Assembly: GCA_051293835.1 (NCBI GenBank)
Contig: JBPKMA010000004.1
Span: 238,882-302,881 of the forward strand
Origin: DATLZU01 sp051293835
GTDB lineage: Bacteria; Nitrospirota; Nitrospiria; Nitrospirales; Nitrospiraceae
Direction of reading: 5' to 3'
DNA length: 64,000 nt
A program made the translations under genes and the position numbers. This document shows positions 19,510 to 30,236 of the stretch, in pieces (positions within the stretch are counted from its first letter, which is position 1; each line of letters opens with the position of its first letter). Under the pieces are notes generated by a model. It worked only from the letters and a program-made list of their open reading frames with translations. It did no database searches and was not told the origin of the DNA.

Positions 19510-21018
19510 CTATCGGGTGAGCGTGTCCTCCACGTCCGGCGGCGTCGCCTGGATCAGATCGCCCAGCGTCGGATAGCGCTCGGCGAGCTTCCGCTTCATC
19601 GACCAGGCGACGGTCCGGTATGACCAGTGTCCTTTCACGCCCGAGCGGAGTTTGGCGATGTACTCCGCTTCCGCGAAGTCCATCTTGAACAGGCAACGGA
19701 CCCGGAAGCCAAAGGGAATCGCATAGAGCGCGGCTTCCTGGCTGGTTCCGCGCAACCGCTCGATGTCCGCTTTCACAGCGTCCATGGCATCCCGATAGTC
19801 CCGTTCGAGCCCGGCTTGGACGAGCACCGGCGGGATGTCGTATCCGTGGACGGTCGTGAAGTTCTGCTGAACCTGCTGGCAACGCCGGTGCCGGTGCAGG
19901 TCCCGCCAGCCGCCGATGTCCATGAGGATGTCGAAGATGAACGCATACCCGCTACGGAACTCCTTGATCAGTTCGTCGTAGGGCCCGCGCTTCCGCAGTG
20001 CGACTTCGATTGTGTCTCGCTTTTGCTTCTCGGTCCACTCGCGCACGACGGCAAGAATGTGTCGATACGGCGCCTGCGTGACGCGATAAAGCAGCGTGGC
20101 GACGAGTTCGTCGAGCGGGTGATGGGGCTCGATGAGGTCCACCGGGTCGTCCTGCTCTCTCAGCCTGTTGGGCGCCCGCACCGTATCCGGTTGATCGAGT
20201 CCCGTCCCTTTCAGCACTTCGCGCGCGTGCCGCGCCAGATCCCGGTACACTTCGGCCTGATAGACGCTCGCCTTGGCATGCTTGGCCAGCGTCGGTGCCA
20301 GGGGCTCGGCTGGCATGGCCGCCTGCCCCGCCAGTTCGTTCCAAAGATTGACGGGAGGGCGGAGGCAGGCTTCTTTCAGTTCTTCCCCGATTGCTTGCAG
20401 TTCCGGCAACGGGGAGGAGAGCAGGCGTGTCATCTGTTTTTCAAGCGTCCTGATGCTCACCACCTGCCCCACATTGGTGCAGGCGGCGAGCGGCAGGAGG
20501 TAGCGCGTCACGTCGAACGCACGGGCGGCGATCGTCCGTTGGTATTGCACCGGCGTCATCGATTCCGGCCGTGGCTCGCGTGCGGACAGGAATCGGGTCA
20601 GCGGCTCATGCAATGCGCGGTACACGTTGGCCAGGCTGCGGAGAATGCCCTGATAGATCCCTTCTGTTTCTGTGCCGCGGATGGCCTCCGGCACGTACCA
20701 GGTGCTGGAGGCGAAGTTCTGATAGCGGCTGGATTTCGCCTGACCGTCCCACAGCGGTTCGTCCTCCAGTCGGATCGCCGCCAACTCCGAGATGTGTTCG
20801 AAACAGACAATGACATGCCCCAGATCGGCGATCGAGGCGTGCCCGTAATCGAAGTAGAACTGTTCCCAGAACCTCTCGGACGAGTGGGCGTGGACCCACC
20901 GGATGCTGTCCTCAATCGAATCCGGCGAGCGGCTGTAGCGGGCCAACGCGTACGCGGATTTCTCCGGCGGCATGGGCGCAATGGCGATGACCCTACGTTG
21001 TGACCCGACAGTTGTCAT
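19510..21018 (-). CDS. Tandem ThyX-like (FAD-dependent thymidylate synthase family) protein
   Basis: A 502-residue protein with two ThyX-like halves: YFDYGHASIADLGHVIVCFEHIS with SSRYQNFASSTWYVP in the first, and YAFIFDILMDIGGWRDLHRHRRCQQV with AEYIAKLRSGVKGHWSYR in the second. Canonical ThyX is ~220-250 residues with RHRxxSxNExSxRY. Here that motif is split: an RHR without the Ser/Asn pattern in the second half and a lone SSRY in the first. It therefore belongs to a long ThyX-related family whose dTMP synthase activity is not assured. ATG 21018 has GGAGG nine bases upstream. Confidence 0.78.
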   Translation of the reverse strand: MTTVGSQRRVIAIAPMPPEKSAYALARYSRSPDSIEDSIRWVHAHSSERFWEQFYFDYGHASIADLGHVIVCFEHISELAAIRLEDEPLWDGQAKSSRYQNFASSTWYVPEAIRGTETEGIYQGILRSLANVYRALHEPLTRFLSAREPRPESMTPVQYQRTIAARAFDVTRYLLPLAACTNVGQVVSIRTLEKQMTRLLSSPLPELQAIGEELKEACLRPPVNLWNELAGQAAMPAEPLAPTLAKHAKASVYQAEVYRDLARHAREVLKGTGLDQPDTVRAPNRLREQDDPVDLIEPHHPLDELVATLLYRVTQAPYRHILAVVREWTEKQKRDTIEVALRKRGPYDELIKEFRSGYAFIFDILMDIGGWRDLHRHRRCQQVQQNFTTVHGYDIPPVLVQAGLERDYRDAMDAVKADIERLRGTSQEAALYAIPFGFRVRCLFKMDFAEAEYIAKLRSGVKGHWSYRTVAWSMKRKLAERYPTLGDLIQATPPDVEDTLTR

Positions 21019-21102
21019 GCCCCTCACCCTCCAGTGTAACCAGTCATCGGCGAGCCCTTCTTCTCCACCATTGCGTCTTGATCACCGATCAACGACCTTC
21101 GG

Positions 21103-22176
21103 TTACCAGGCGTTCCCAAACAACGCCCAGGCCGCGCCCAGTGCGAACGCGGTGTTGGCCACCGTCGCCAGAAAATAGACTGCCACCGGACGCCAGCCAA
21201 CCTCAGCAAACTCCGCGAAAGACAACTCCAAACCGATGCAGACAAAGGCCGCGGTCAGAAACCAGTTCCGCAACGGGATGATCGCGTGTTTGATGTGCTC
21301 CGGCTCAAGGAGCCCGACGGTGGCAAGCGCCGAAGCGATCATGAAGCCCAGGACGAATTTCGGAAAACGGGTCCAGATCTCGCGCGGACTGGGTCGCTGG
21401 TCCGGCCGGCGTTCGATGACAACAACCCAATACAACGCCAACAAGAACGCGGCGAACCCAATGAGGGCGTTCTGGGATAGCTTCACGACCGAGGCGACCT
21501 GCATGGCGGTTTCACTGTGGATCGCGCCGGCTCCGACCACAGCGGCGGTTGTATCAATGTTGCCGCCGATCCACGCGCCAGCCACCTCGGCGGAGAGATC
21601 CAATGCTTTCGCCGCGTAGGGCTGGAGCAGCATGAGCGGCAACGCGAACATGATCACCAGCGTGGCTACATAGGCCAAGTGCTCTTTCTTTGCCAACACC
21701 GCGCCCGCGGCGGCGATGGCGGCGGAAACTCCGCAAATCGAGACGGAGGCGGCCATCAGCGCGCGCAACTTAGCATCGAGCCGAAACCACGCGGCCAGGC
21801 GCCAGGTTAAGAAGAACACCGCCGTTACGACCAACACGGCTTGGATCAGACCCTTGGCTCCGATACGCAGGACGTCCGCCAGGTTGATCGTGGCGCCCAT
21901 CAGGACCAGTCCCGTCTTCAGGAAAAATTCCGTTCCTATCACGGAGCTGACGTGCGAACGCACCCCGGCGGCGCTGATCGCCAGATTGGCTGCTAGTCCC
22001 AGTGTGACGGCCCACAGAGGATATTCTAACAACTCCCGACCGAGCCACGCCTTGCTCGTCCGAGCCAGCCAATTGGCGATCAGCGCCAGCAGGATGACAA
22101 GCAGAAACGAGAGCGCCGCGGCGAGGCGCCGGGTCCTTGTTTCGGTCTGGCCCGCCACCGGATCTTCCTCCGACAT
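21103..22176 (-). CDS. YeiH/UPF0324 family putative sulfate exporter
   Basis: A 357-residue inner-membrane protein with about ten hydrophobic segments. Family blocks are LEYPLWAVTLGLAANL, EFFLKTGLVLMGATINL, SVSICGVSAAIAAAGAVLAKKEHLAYVATLVIMFALPLMLLQPY and AGAWIGGNIDTTAAVVGAGAI. UPF0324/YeiH proteins are annotated as putative sulfate exporters without firm biochemical proof. A 28-residue membrane microprotein is encoded 6 bp upstream and probably belongs to the same transporter. Confidence 0.85.
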   Translation of the reverse strand: MSEEDPVAGQTETRTRRLAAALSFLLVILLALIANWLARTSKAWLGRELLEYPLWAVTLGLAANLAISAAGVRSHVSSVIGTEFFLKTGLVLMGATINLADVLRIGAKGLIQAVLVVTAVFFLTWRLAAWFRLDAKLRALMAASVSICGVSAAIAAAGAVLAKKEHLAYVATLVIMFALPLMLLQPYAAKALDLSAEVAGAWIGGNIDTTAAVVGAGAIHSETAMQVASVVKLSQNALIGFAAFLLALYWVVVIERRPDQRPSPREIWTRFPKFVLGFMIASALATVGLLEPEHIKHAIIPLRNWFLTAAFVCIGLELSFAEFAEVGWRPVAVYFLATVANTAFALGAAWALFGNAW

Positions 22177-22182
22177 CGACGA

Positions 22183-22269
22183 TCACCAGGGGACGTGTGT
22201 GATCAGCCCTGCCCCGACCATGGCCACCAATGCCAACCCGATGATGACTGCGAGCCAGTCTTCGCTCAT
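22183..22269 (-). CDS. 28-residue single-pass membrane microprotein upstream of YeiH gene
   Basis: Short frame MSEDWLAVIIGLALVAMVG, then AGLITHVPW, stop. It is almost entirely one transmembrane helix with a charged N-terminus, and ends six bases before the YeiH start. From memory, some YeiH-family proteins begin with a similar SEDWLAV-type helix, so this may be a separately encoded first helix of the exporter. Support is position, hydrophobicity and that resemblance. There is no strong ribosome site. Confidence 0.55.
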   Translation of the reverse strand: MSEDWLAVIIGLALVAMVGAGLITHVPW

Positions 22270-22381
22270 TTCCGCCGCAGGCCGAACAAGACGCCTGATC
22301 GAGATCATCCCGTTCGGTGCGCCGCACTATAAACGCCGGGGGGCTGCCACTGCAAGGAGACAGCGCAGGTGAGGAAGCGCG

Positions 22382-22411
22382 TTGACTTGCTGCGAATGCC
22401 GCCGCTATAGT
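22382..22411 (+). promoter_or_regulatory. Probable sigma-70 promoter of hisS
   Basis: TTGACT at 22382-22387 and TATAGT at 22406-22411, separated by 18 bp, lie about 33 bp upstream of the hisS start. The elements are close to consensus and the leader would be about 26 nt. It marks the start of the plus-strand gene set on the right side of the origin. Confidence 0.6.
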
Positions 22412-22443
22412 GCGCCTCGCATACGCGAACGACCGCAGCCGCC

Positions 22444-23721
22444 GTGATTCGAAGCATTAAAGGTGTCAAAGATATCTTGCCCGACGAGACGGCCCGCTGG
22501 CAGTTTGTCGAGCAGCATGCCCGCCGGACGGCCGGCCTCTATGGCTATCGGGAGATCCGCATCCCGATTTTTGAAATGACGGACCTCTTCGCCCGGAGCA
22601 TCGGGGCGACGACCGATATCGTCGAGAAAGAGATGTATACCTTTCAGGACCGGGATGGCACTTCTCTGACCCTGCGCCCGGAAGGAACCGCCGGAGCGGT
22701 CCGGGCGTATATCGAGCACAATCTGGCAGCCGACCCTCTTCCCCAAAAGCTGTATTACCTGGGCCCGATGTTCCGGCATGAGCGCCCGCAAGCCGGACGG
22801 CTCCGCCAGTTCCACCAGTTTGGTGTGGAGTTCTTCGGTACGGCGGATCCCCGCGCCGACGTCGAAGTGATCGCGCTGCTGTGGCGATTCCTCTCCGGGC
22901 TCGGCCTTCCCAATCTAGCGTTGGAGATGAACAGCTTGGGACTGGCCGAGGACAGACTGGCCTTTAAAGCCGTGCTCCTCCGGTTTCTCAAGGAGCGTGA
23001 ATCCCGGCTTTGCTCCAACTGCCGGCGGCGCATGGAGACGAACCCCCTGCGCACCCTCGACTGCAAAGTGCCCGAGTGCCGCGCGGCGACTGAGGACGCT
23101 CCGAGGCTGACGGACCACCTGTCGCCGGAGGCCCGCCGTCACTTCGACAAGGTGCTCGGCGGCCTGTCGCTGATCGGCGTCCCTTATAGGCTGAATCCCC
23201 GTCTCGTCCGGGGGCTCGATTATTACACGCTGACAGCCTTTGAGGTCACCTCCTCGCAGCTTGGTGCGCAAAACGCCGTTGGGGCGGGAGGTCGCTATGA
23301 TGGGTTGGTGGAGGCGCTCGGCGGCCCGAAGACTCCGGCGATTGGGTTCGCTGTCGGTTTGGAGCGGGTCACACTGATGCTCCCGCAAGGCAATCCGCCC
23401 TCCGTCCAGCGGTCTGTGTACGTTGCCGCCTTCGGCGAGCACGGATCTTCTGCTGGCTTAACCCTGGTCGAAGAACTGCGAGCCCTCGGGGTTTCGGCTG
23501 ACATCGACTATCGAGCAACTTCGCTAAAAGCTCACCTGCGGCAGGCTGATCGGCTCCGCTCGATCTATGCTGTCATTATCGGCGACGAGGAGGTTTCTAA
23601 AGACTTTCTCGTCATCCGCGATATGGATACGAAACAGCAGGAAAACCTCCCTCTCAAGGGTGCGGCACAGTCAATCGCGTCGCGGTATCACTCTGACGGA
23701 GGACGTGCTTTTTCCCGTTGA
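22444..23721 (+). CDS. hisS: Histidine-tRNA ligase
   Basis: Class II aminoacyl-tRNA synthetase charging tRNA-His, 425 residues. The opening IRSIKGVKDILPDETARW is typical. Motif 2 reads RPEGTAGAVRAYIEHN; the histidine-specific blocks are LVRGLDYYTLTAFEV and AVGAGGRYDGLVEALGG; motif 3 is GFAVGLERV. A C-terminal anticodon-binding domain follows from about residue 325. The start codon is GTG 22444, directly giving the family N-terminus. It is first in a run of plus-strand genes toward dnaA. Confidence 0.97.
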   Translation: MIRSIKGVKDILPDETARWQFVEQHARRTAGLYGYREIRIPIFEMTDLFARSIGATTDIVEKEMYTFQDRDGTSLTLRPEGTAGAVRAYIEHNLAADPLPQKLYYLGPMFRHERPQAGRLRQFHQFGVEFFGTADPRADVEVIALLWRFLSGLGLPNLALEMNSLGLAEDRLAFKAVLLRFLKERESRLCSNCRRRMETNPLRTLDCKVPECRAATEDAPRLTDHLSPEARRHFDKVLGGLSLIGVPYRLNPRLVRGLDYYTLTAFEVTSSQLGAQNAVGAGGRYDGLVEALGGPKTPAIGFAVGLERVTLMLPQGNPPSVQRSVYVAAFGEHGSSAGLTLVEELRALGVSADIDYRATSLKAHLRQADRLRSIYAVIIGDEEVSKDFLVIRDMDTKQQENLPLKGAAQSIASRYHSDGGRAFSR

Positions 23722-23820
23722 CTTTTTTGTCTGGAATTCGTAATCTGCGAAGGATAGTTTTTTATTCATAAGTTATTGATTTATCATGTTTTTATCAAAT
23801 CTATCCCCTCATAGATTCTC
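23722..23820 (+). other. AT-rich spacer between hisS and the DsrE-like trio
   Basis: About 100 bp, strikingly AT-rich compared with the genome, with several TTATC/TTATT words, including TTATTCATA, one mismatch from a DnaA box. It probably carries the promoter of the trio. It could contribute to the origin; no gene is seen. Confidence 0.4.
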
Positions 23821-24141
23821 ATGCAGAGAAAGAAACTTGGAATCTTGCTCTCAACACCCCAATCGCATCCCAGTGTGGAGACGGTCGCTACCCTGTCTTC
23901 TGAAGCGCTGGCACAGCAGATTGATGTCTACCTCTACCTCATCGACGAGGGAGTCAAGAACGTGCGTGATCCGCGCTTGACCGAATTGGCACATCGCGGT
24001 GCCAAACTGTTTGCATGCGCATACGGCTGCCAACGACACGGCGTATCGACCGAGGGGCTCGATCCTGCCATCTCTCTGTGCGGACTCGTCGTCCTTTCGA
24101 ACATGGTAGCCGGTTGCGATCGATTTCTTGCGTTTACCTGA
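23821..24141 (+). CDS. DsrE-family protein (TusD/DsrE-like)
   Basis: A 106-residue DsrE-fold protein: LGILLSTPQSHPSVETVATLSSEALAQQIDVYLYLIDEGVKNV, then LFACAYGCQRHGV and LVVLSNMVAGCDRFLAF. The Cys pair in FACAYGCQ lies where DsrE/TusD carry the sulfur-accepting Cys. It would act in sulfur relay, either tRNA 2-thiouridine formation or sulfur-oxidation trafficking. It is first of three consecutive DsrE-like genes. Codon use is more AT-rich than most neighbours. Confidence 0.72.
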   Translation: MQRKKLGILLSTPQSHPSVETVATLSSEALAQQIDVYLYLIDEGVKNVRDPRLTELAHRGAKLFACAYGCQRHGVSTEGLDPAISLCGLVVLSNMVAGCDRFLAFT

Positions 24142-24162
24142 CCTTTAGACGCTCGGCTCGCA

Positions 24163-24510
24163 ATGCCTTACCATGTTGCCGTCGTCATCCGCGCAGATCC
24201 CACAAAGACACACCGCGCGGTTGAGGCGCTTCGTATTGCTCTTGGTTTGAGCGCAGGTGGGCATACCGTGACCGTCTTCCTTCTAGATCAAGCTCCTGTG
24301 CTCCTCACGGAGGACCTTGAATATGTCATTGACGCCGACGTTCTCGAAAAATGTTTACCTTCTCTCGAGCAATTAGGTACCTCGTTTACGGTTGTCGAGG
24401 GAACACTGTCCCGGTTCCGCATAATCCCCGGTTTTAACGTTCGTGAAGAGCAACTCTTTCGGATTGCCGAACTGATTGCATCGAGCGATCGGGCATTCGT
24501 GTTTTCCTGA
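24163..24510 (+). CDS. DsrE-family protein (DsrF/TusC-like)
   Basis: A 115-residue DsrE-like protein: YHVAVVIRADPTKTHRAVEALRIALGLSAGGHTVTVFLLDQAPVLL, with later SLEQLGTSFTVVEG and a C-terminal IASSDRAFVF strand typical of the fold. It follows the first trio member by 21 bp and precedes the third by 12 bp, so the three are one operon. By order it corresponds to DsrF/TusC. It has one Cys (LEKCLPS) and its role in sulfur transfer is inferred from context. Confidence 0.68.
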   Translation: MPYHVAVVIRADPTKTHRAVEALRIALGLSAGGHTVTVFLLDQAPVLLTEDLEYVIDADVLEKCLPSLEQLGTSFTVVEGTLSRFRIIPGFNVREEQLFRIAELIASSDRAFVFS

Positions 24511-24522
24511 GGAAAACAACAG

Positions 24523-24789
24523 TTGCGGAAGGTTCTTTACCTCGTCAGGCGAACATCGCTTGAGGATATCGCAGATCTGATTCTCTCTCCTTCCGCTACA
24601 GAGCAGGAGGTGGAGGTGACAATCGTTCTGCTCGAGGGAGCAGAACATGTTCCTTTTCAGGCACAGCGGGTTCTGCGACTGGCCTCTGAAGAGATGGCCG
24701 GGGCAAATTTTTGCTCGAACGCACCAGTGATTTCGTACGCAGCTTTGGTCGGCGAGATATTCGCGTCGGATAAGGTAGTGGTTCTCTGA
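24523..24789 (+). CDS. DsrH/TusB-like small sulfur-relay protein
   Basis: Eighty-eight residues starting at TTG 24523: KVLYLVRRTSLEDIADLILSPSATEQEVEVTIVLLEGAEHV, then NFCSNAPVISYAALVGEIFASDKVVVL. Size, fold pattern and third position fit DsrH/TusB. A single Cys at NFCSN is a possible sulfur carrier, though TusB normally does not carry persulfide. It ends about 300 bp before dnaA. Confidence 0.62.
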   Translation: MRKVLYLVRRTSLEDIADLILSPSATEQEVEVTIVLLEGAEHVPFQAQRVLRLASEEMAGANFCSNAPVISYAALVGEIFASDKVVVL

Positions 24790-25088
24790 CTTCTTCTGTG
24801 ATGTGATCGCTCTACAGGATAGAAACCGTAGGAGGAAGACCAGGAGTAAGCCATGTGAACAGGGTGCATTTGTTTAACTATTTGAAAAAGAAGATGTTTT
24901 TTATGTTTAATAAGGTGGATTGGCCTGGGGAAAACCTCGGGGAAGAGATGTCTGGAATTACAAGGAGAATGGTGAGACCGAAGCGTGAAAAGGGTATGGA
25001 AGACGGTGAGTCCTCAAAAAACTGACTGCAGATTCCCTTGTTATCCACAATTGTGAATAAAGTTGTGTATAGCTTCGAGGTTGGAAAG
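24790..25088. other. oriC: Putative replication origin region upstream of dnaA
   Basis: The 300-bp non-coding stretch before dnaA includes an AT-rich segment (24868-24915, T- and A-rich with TTTAACTATTTGAAAAAG and TTTTTTATGTTTAAT), suited to unwinding, and a DnaA-box cluster at 25041-25072. It lies next to dnaA-dnaN and close to where the dominant gene orientation switches from minus to plus. No gene was found in it. The origin call is inference from these coincidences. Confidence 0.7.
25041..25072. promoter_or_regulatory. DnaA-box cluster
   Basis: TTATCCACA at 25041-25049 is a perfect consensus DnaA box. TGTGAATAA at 25052-25060 is a consensus-type box (TTATTCACA) on the opposite strand. 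TGTGTATAG at 25064-25072 is a one-mismatch third copy, also opposite. The three lie 17 bp before the dnaA start, a position that also suits autoregulation of dnaA. Confidence 0.85.
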
Positions 25089-26429
25089 ATGGATGTCCAG
25101 GCTGTATGGGATCGGGCGCTAGTTGAGGTGGCGGAGCGGGTGCCAAAGCAGGTCTTCGAGACGTGGTTCGCACCGCTTCATCTACAGAGCATCGACGATT
25201 CCGGGGTGAAAATCGCAGTACCGAACCGGTTCTTTGCGGACTGGTTGACCCAACATTACCGTGACCTGTTAGCGGAGGCTCTGTCTGGAGTGAACGGGGG
25301 GGAGCCTGTGGACGTCGCGTTTGTCGTGGATAGAAAAGTGGAGGCTCGGCCGGACGAAGGAGCGTCGCTCGTTGCGGGGCGCTCAGAGACGGCAAACCGA
25401 CCCAGGCGTGGCATTCAGTTGAATCCCAAATACACGTTCAAAAGCTTTGTCGTTGGAGCGGGAAATCAGTTCGCCCATGCCGCCAGCATGGCCGTGGCCG
25501 AGCAGCCTGCAAAGGCTTATAACCCGCTCTTCATCTACGGGGGCGTGGGGCTAGGGAAAACCCACCTCTTGAATGCCATCGGGAATCACGTCGCAGACCA
25601 CACCGATCTTCGCATCGCCTACGTGACAACAGAGCAGTTCACTAACGAGGTCATCAACTCGATCCGGTACGACAAGATGATCGACCTCCGTAGGCGGTAT
25701 CGGAACATCGACATGTTGCTGATCGATGATATTCAGTTTCTGGCGGGAAAGGAGCGGACACAGGAAGAGTTCTTTCACACGTTCAACGCGCTCTACGAGG
25801 CAAGGAAGCAGATTGTGTTGTCGAGCGATCGGTTCCCCAAAGATATGCCGGATATCGAAGAGCGGCTCCGATCCCGCTTCGAGTGGGGGTTGATCGCGGA
25901 TCTGCAGCCCCCGGACGTAGAGACACGGATTGCCATCTTACGCAAGAAGTCCGAAGACGAGGGCATTGCTCTTCCGGAAGACGTCATCTACTTCCTGGCC
26001 ACCACGATGAAAAACAACATCCGCGAGCTCGAGGGCTCGCTGGTCCGGTTGGGCGCGTACTCATCGTTGACTGGACAGGCCATCACGCTGGAGATGGCGA
26101 AGAACGTGCTGCGGGATCTGATCGGCGACAAGAAGAAAATCATCGCGCTGGACGACATTCAAGAGGCTGTGAGCGCCCGGTTCCACGTGAAGATCAGCGA
26201 TCTGAAGTCGCGGCGGCGCAGCAAGACGCTTGTGTATCCCAGGCAGATCGCTATGTATCTTTGCCGTGAATTGACCGACGCCTCGTTTCCCGAGATCGGC
26301 CGTCATTTCGGCGGCAAAGACCATACAACGATCATCCACGCGTGCAAGCAGATCGCGAAGGCTCGGGAGACCGATAGCGCGCTCAATGCCACGTTGGAGA
26401 GTTTGAAAGAGCAGATCTTGCGGGGATAA
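25089..26429 (+). CDS. dnaA: Chromosomal replication initiator protein DnaA
   Basis: 446 residues. Domain I opens VQAVWDRALVEVAERVPKQVFETWFAPL. Domain III is AAA+ with Walker A GGVGLGKTHLLNAIG and Walker B LLIDDIQFLAG. Domain IV carries the DnaA signature GGKDHTTIIHACKQI. It binds DnaA boxes and melts oriC. ATG 25089 is preferred because GAGG lies eight bases upstream and it gives the family N-terminus MDVQ; the frame is open further upstream but through the DnaA boxes. It is followed by dnaN after 24 bp. Confidence 0.97.
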   Translation: MDVQAVWDRALVEVAERVPKQVFETWFAPLHLQSIDDSGVKIAVPNRFFADWLTQHYRDLLAEALSGVNGGEPVDVAFVVDRKVEARPDEGASLVAGRSETANRPRRGIQLNPKYTFKSFVVGAGNQFAHAASMAVAEQPAKAYNPLFIYGGVGLGKTHLLNAIGNHVADHTDLRIAYVTTEQFTNEVINSIRYDKMIDLRRRYRNIDMLLIDDIQFLAGKERTQEEFFHTFNALYEARKQIVLSSDRFPKDMPDIEERLRSRFEWGLIADLQPPDVETRIAILRKKSEDEGIALPEDVIYFLATTMKNNIRELEGSLVRLGAYSSLTGQAITLEMAKNVLRDLIGDKKKIIALDDIQEAVSARFHVKISDLKSRRRSKTLVYPRQIAMYLCRELTDASFPEIGRHFGGKDHTTIIHACKQIAKARETDSALNATLESLKEQILRG

Positions 26430-26453
26430 GGCTTTGAGGCGGAGGGACTATCC

Positions 26454-27581
26454 ATGAAGGTGCGGATCGGTCGTGGCGAGCTGCTGACCGGCTTGCAACG
26501 CGTCCAAGGCGTGGTGGAAAAGCGGAACACGATGCCCATTCTGTCGAATGTGCTGCTGGAAGCCAAGCAGGAGGGAACGGAAATTGTTGCCACCGACCTG
26601 GAGATCGGCCTGCGGGGCCTGTACAAGGCCACCGTGCTGGAGCCTGGAGGCGTCACGCTCTCCGCGCGGAAGCTCTACGAGATCATCAAGGAATTGCCGG
26701 ACGGCGACGTCGAGTTGACCACCGGCGACAATCATTGGACAACGATCCAGGCCGGCAAGAGCCAATTCAGGATCGTGGGTTTGCCTAGCGGCGACTACCC
26801 GGCTCTGCCGGCGATCGAGCGCGAAGGGTTGACGCCGCTGACCGGCGCCGGCTTTCTGGAGTTAATCCGCAAGACGTTGTTCGCCGCCGGAGACAACGAC
26901 GCGCGCTACATCTTGAACGGGTTACTGGTCACCCTGGCCGCGACCGACAAGAAGACCGTGCTGCGGCTGGTCGGGACGGACGGGCATCGCCTGGCCGTCG
27001 CGGAGCAGGAAATCAGCAAACCCGGCAATAGGGACGTGCCGAAGGACATCAAAGCGATCATCCCGAAAAAGGCCGCCCAGGAGATCCGCCGGCTCCTGGA
27101 AGAAGGCGGCGACGAAGAGCCGTTGATCGGGTTCACCAAGAATCTGATGATTTTCCGCAAGAGCGGCCTGCTCCTGACTTCGCGGTTGATGGAGGGCACC
27201 TACCCGAACTACCAGCAAGTCCTCCCCAAGGAAAGCCACAAGCGGATCGCCGTGAAGCGCGGCGAGTTGGAAAGCGCGCTGCGGCGGGTCTCCGTGTTGT
27301 CGCGCGACAAGACCAACGCGGTGAGGCTCTCGTTCGCCCCGGGAAGACTGACGCTGTTTGCGAGCCATCCAGATTACGGCGAAGCCACCGAAGAAGTGGC
27401 CGCCCGGTACGAGGGCGAGCCGTTGACCACGGGCTTCAACGCGCGCTACCTGCTGGATGTCTTCGGCGTGATGGACGGAGACACCGTTACCCTGCAAATG
27501 GAGACGCCGCTCAGCCCGTGCCTGATCCAGGAACCGGAGACCCCGGGGTTCAAGTGCGTGGTGATGCCTGTTAAGATATGA
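26454..27581 (+). CDS. dnaN: DNA polymerase III beta sliding clamp
   Basis: 375 residues, three clamp domains. The opening is MKVRIGRGELLTGLQRVQGVVEKRNTMPILSNVLLEA, with GTDGHRLA in domain 2 and the C-terminal FKCVVMPVKI where classical clamps end in MPMRL. It encircles DNA and tethers the polymerase. GGAGGGAC precedes the ATG by about 8 bases. It is second gene of the dnaA-dnaN unit; recF, often next, is absent and gyrB follows after 96 bp. Confidence 0.97.
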   Translation: MKVRIGRGELLTGLQRVQGVVEKRNTMPILSNVLLEAKQEGTEIVATDLEIGLRGLYKATVLEPGGVTLSARKLYEIIKELPDGDVELTTGDNHWTTIQAGKSQFRIVGLPSGDYPALPAIEREGLTPLTGAGFLELIRKTLFAAGDNDARYILNGLLVTLAATDKKTVLRLVGTDGHRLAVAEQEISKPGNRDVPKDIKAIIPKKAAQEIRRLLEEGGDEEPLIGFTKNLMIFRKSGLLLTSRLMEGTYPNYQQVLPKESHKRIAVKRGELESALRRVSVLSRDKTNAVRLSFAPGRLTLFASHPDYGEATEEVAARYEGEPLTTGFNARYLLDVFGVMDGDTVTLQMETPLSPCLIQEPETPGFKCVVMPVKI

Positions 27582-27677
27582 AGCACTAAGCAATGGGCGC
27601 TAGGCGAGGGACGAGGGAACCGGTGCTTCATTTCTCGCCTGTCGCTCAGAGTCTACCGCGTGCATCGTAGGAGACGG

Positions 27678-30177
<2,500 letters not shown>

Positions 30178-30179
<2 letters not shown>

Positions 30180-30219
30180 CAAGCAGCACAGTCACTCGGT
30201 CCACCGTCGGCTGCTTGCT
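30178..30219. repeat. Inverted repeat between gyrB and gyrA
   Basis: AGCAAGCAGC (30178-30187) and its exact complement GCTGCTTGCT (30210-30219) can form a 10-bp stem with a 22-nt loop. The left arm begins on the gyrB stop codon and the right arm ends about 7 bases before the gyrA ribosome site. There is no U-tract, so it is not a classic terminator; an RNA stability or attenuation role is possible. Confidence 0.55.
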
Positions 30220-30236
30220 GCCGGCTAAGGAGACCA

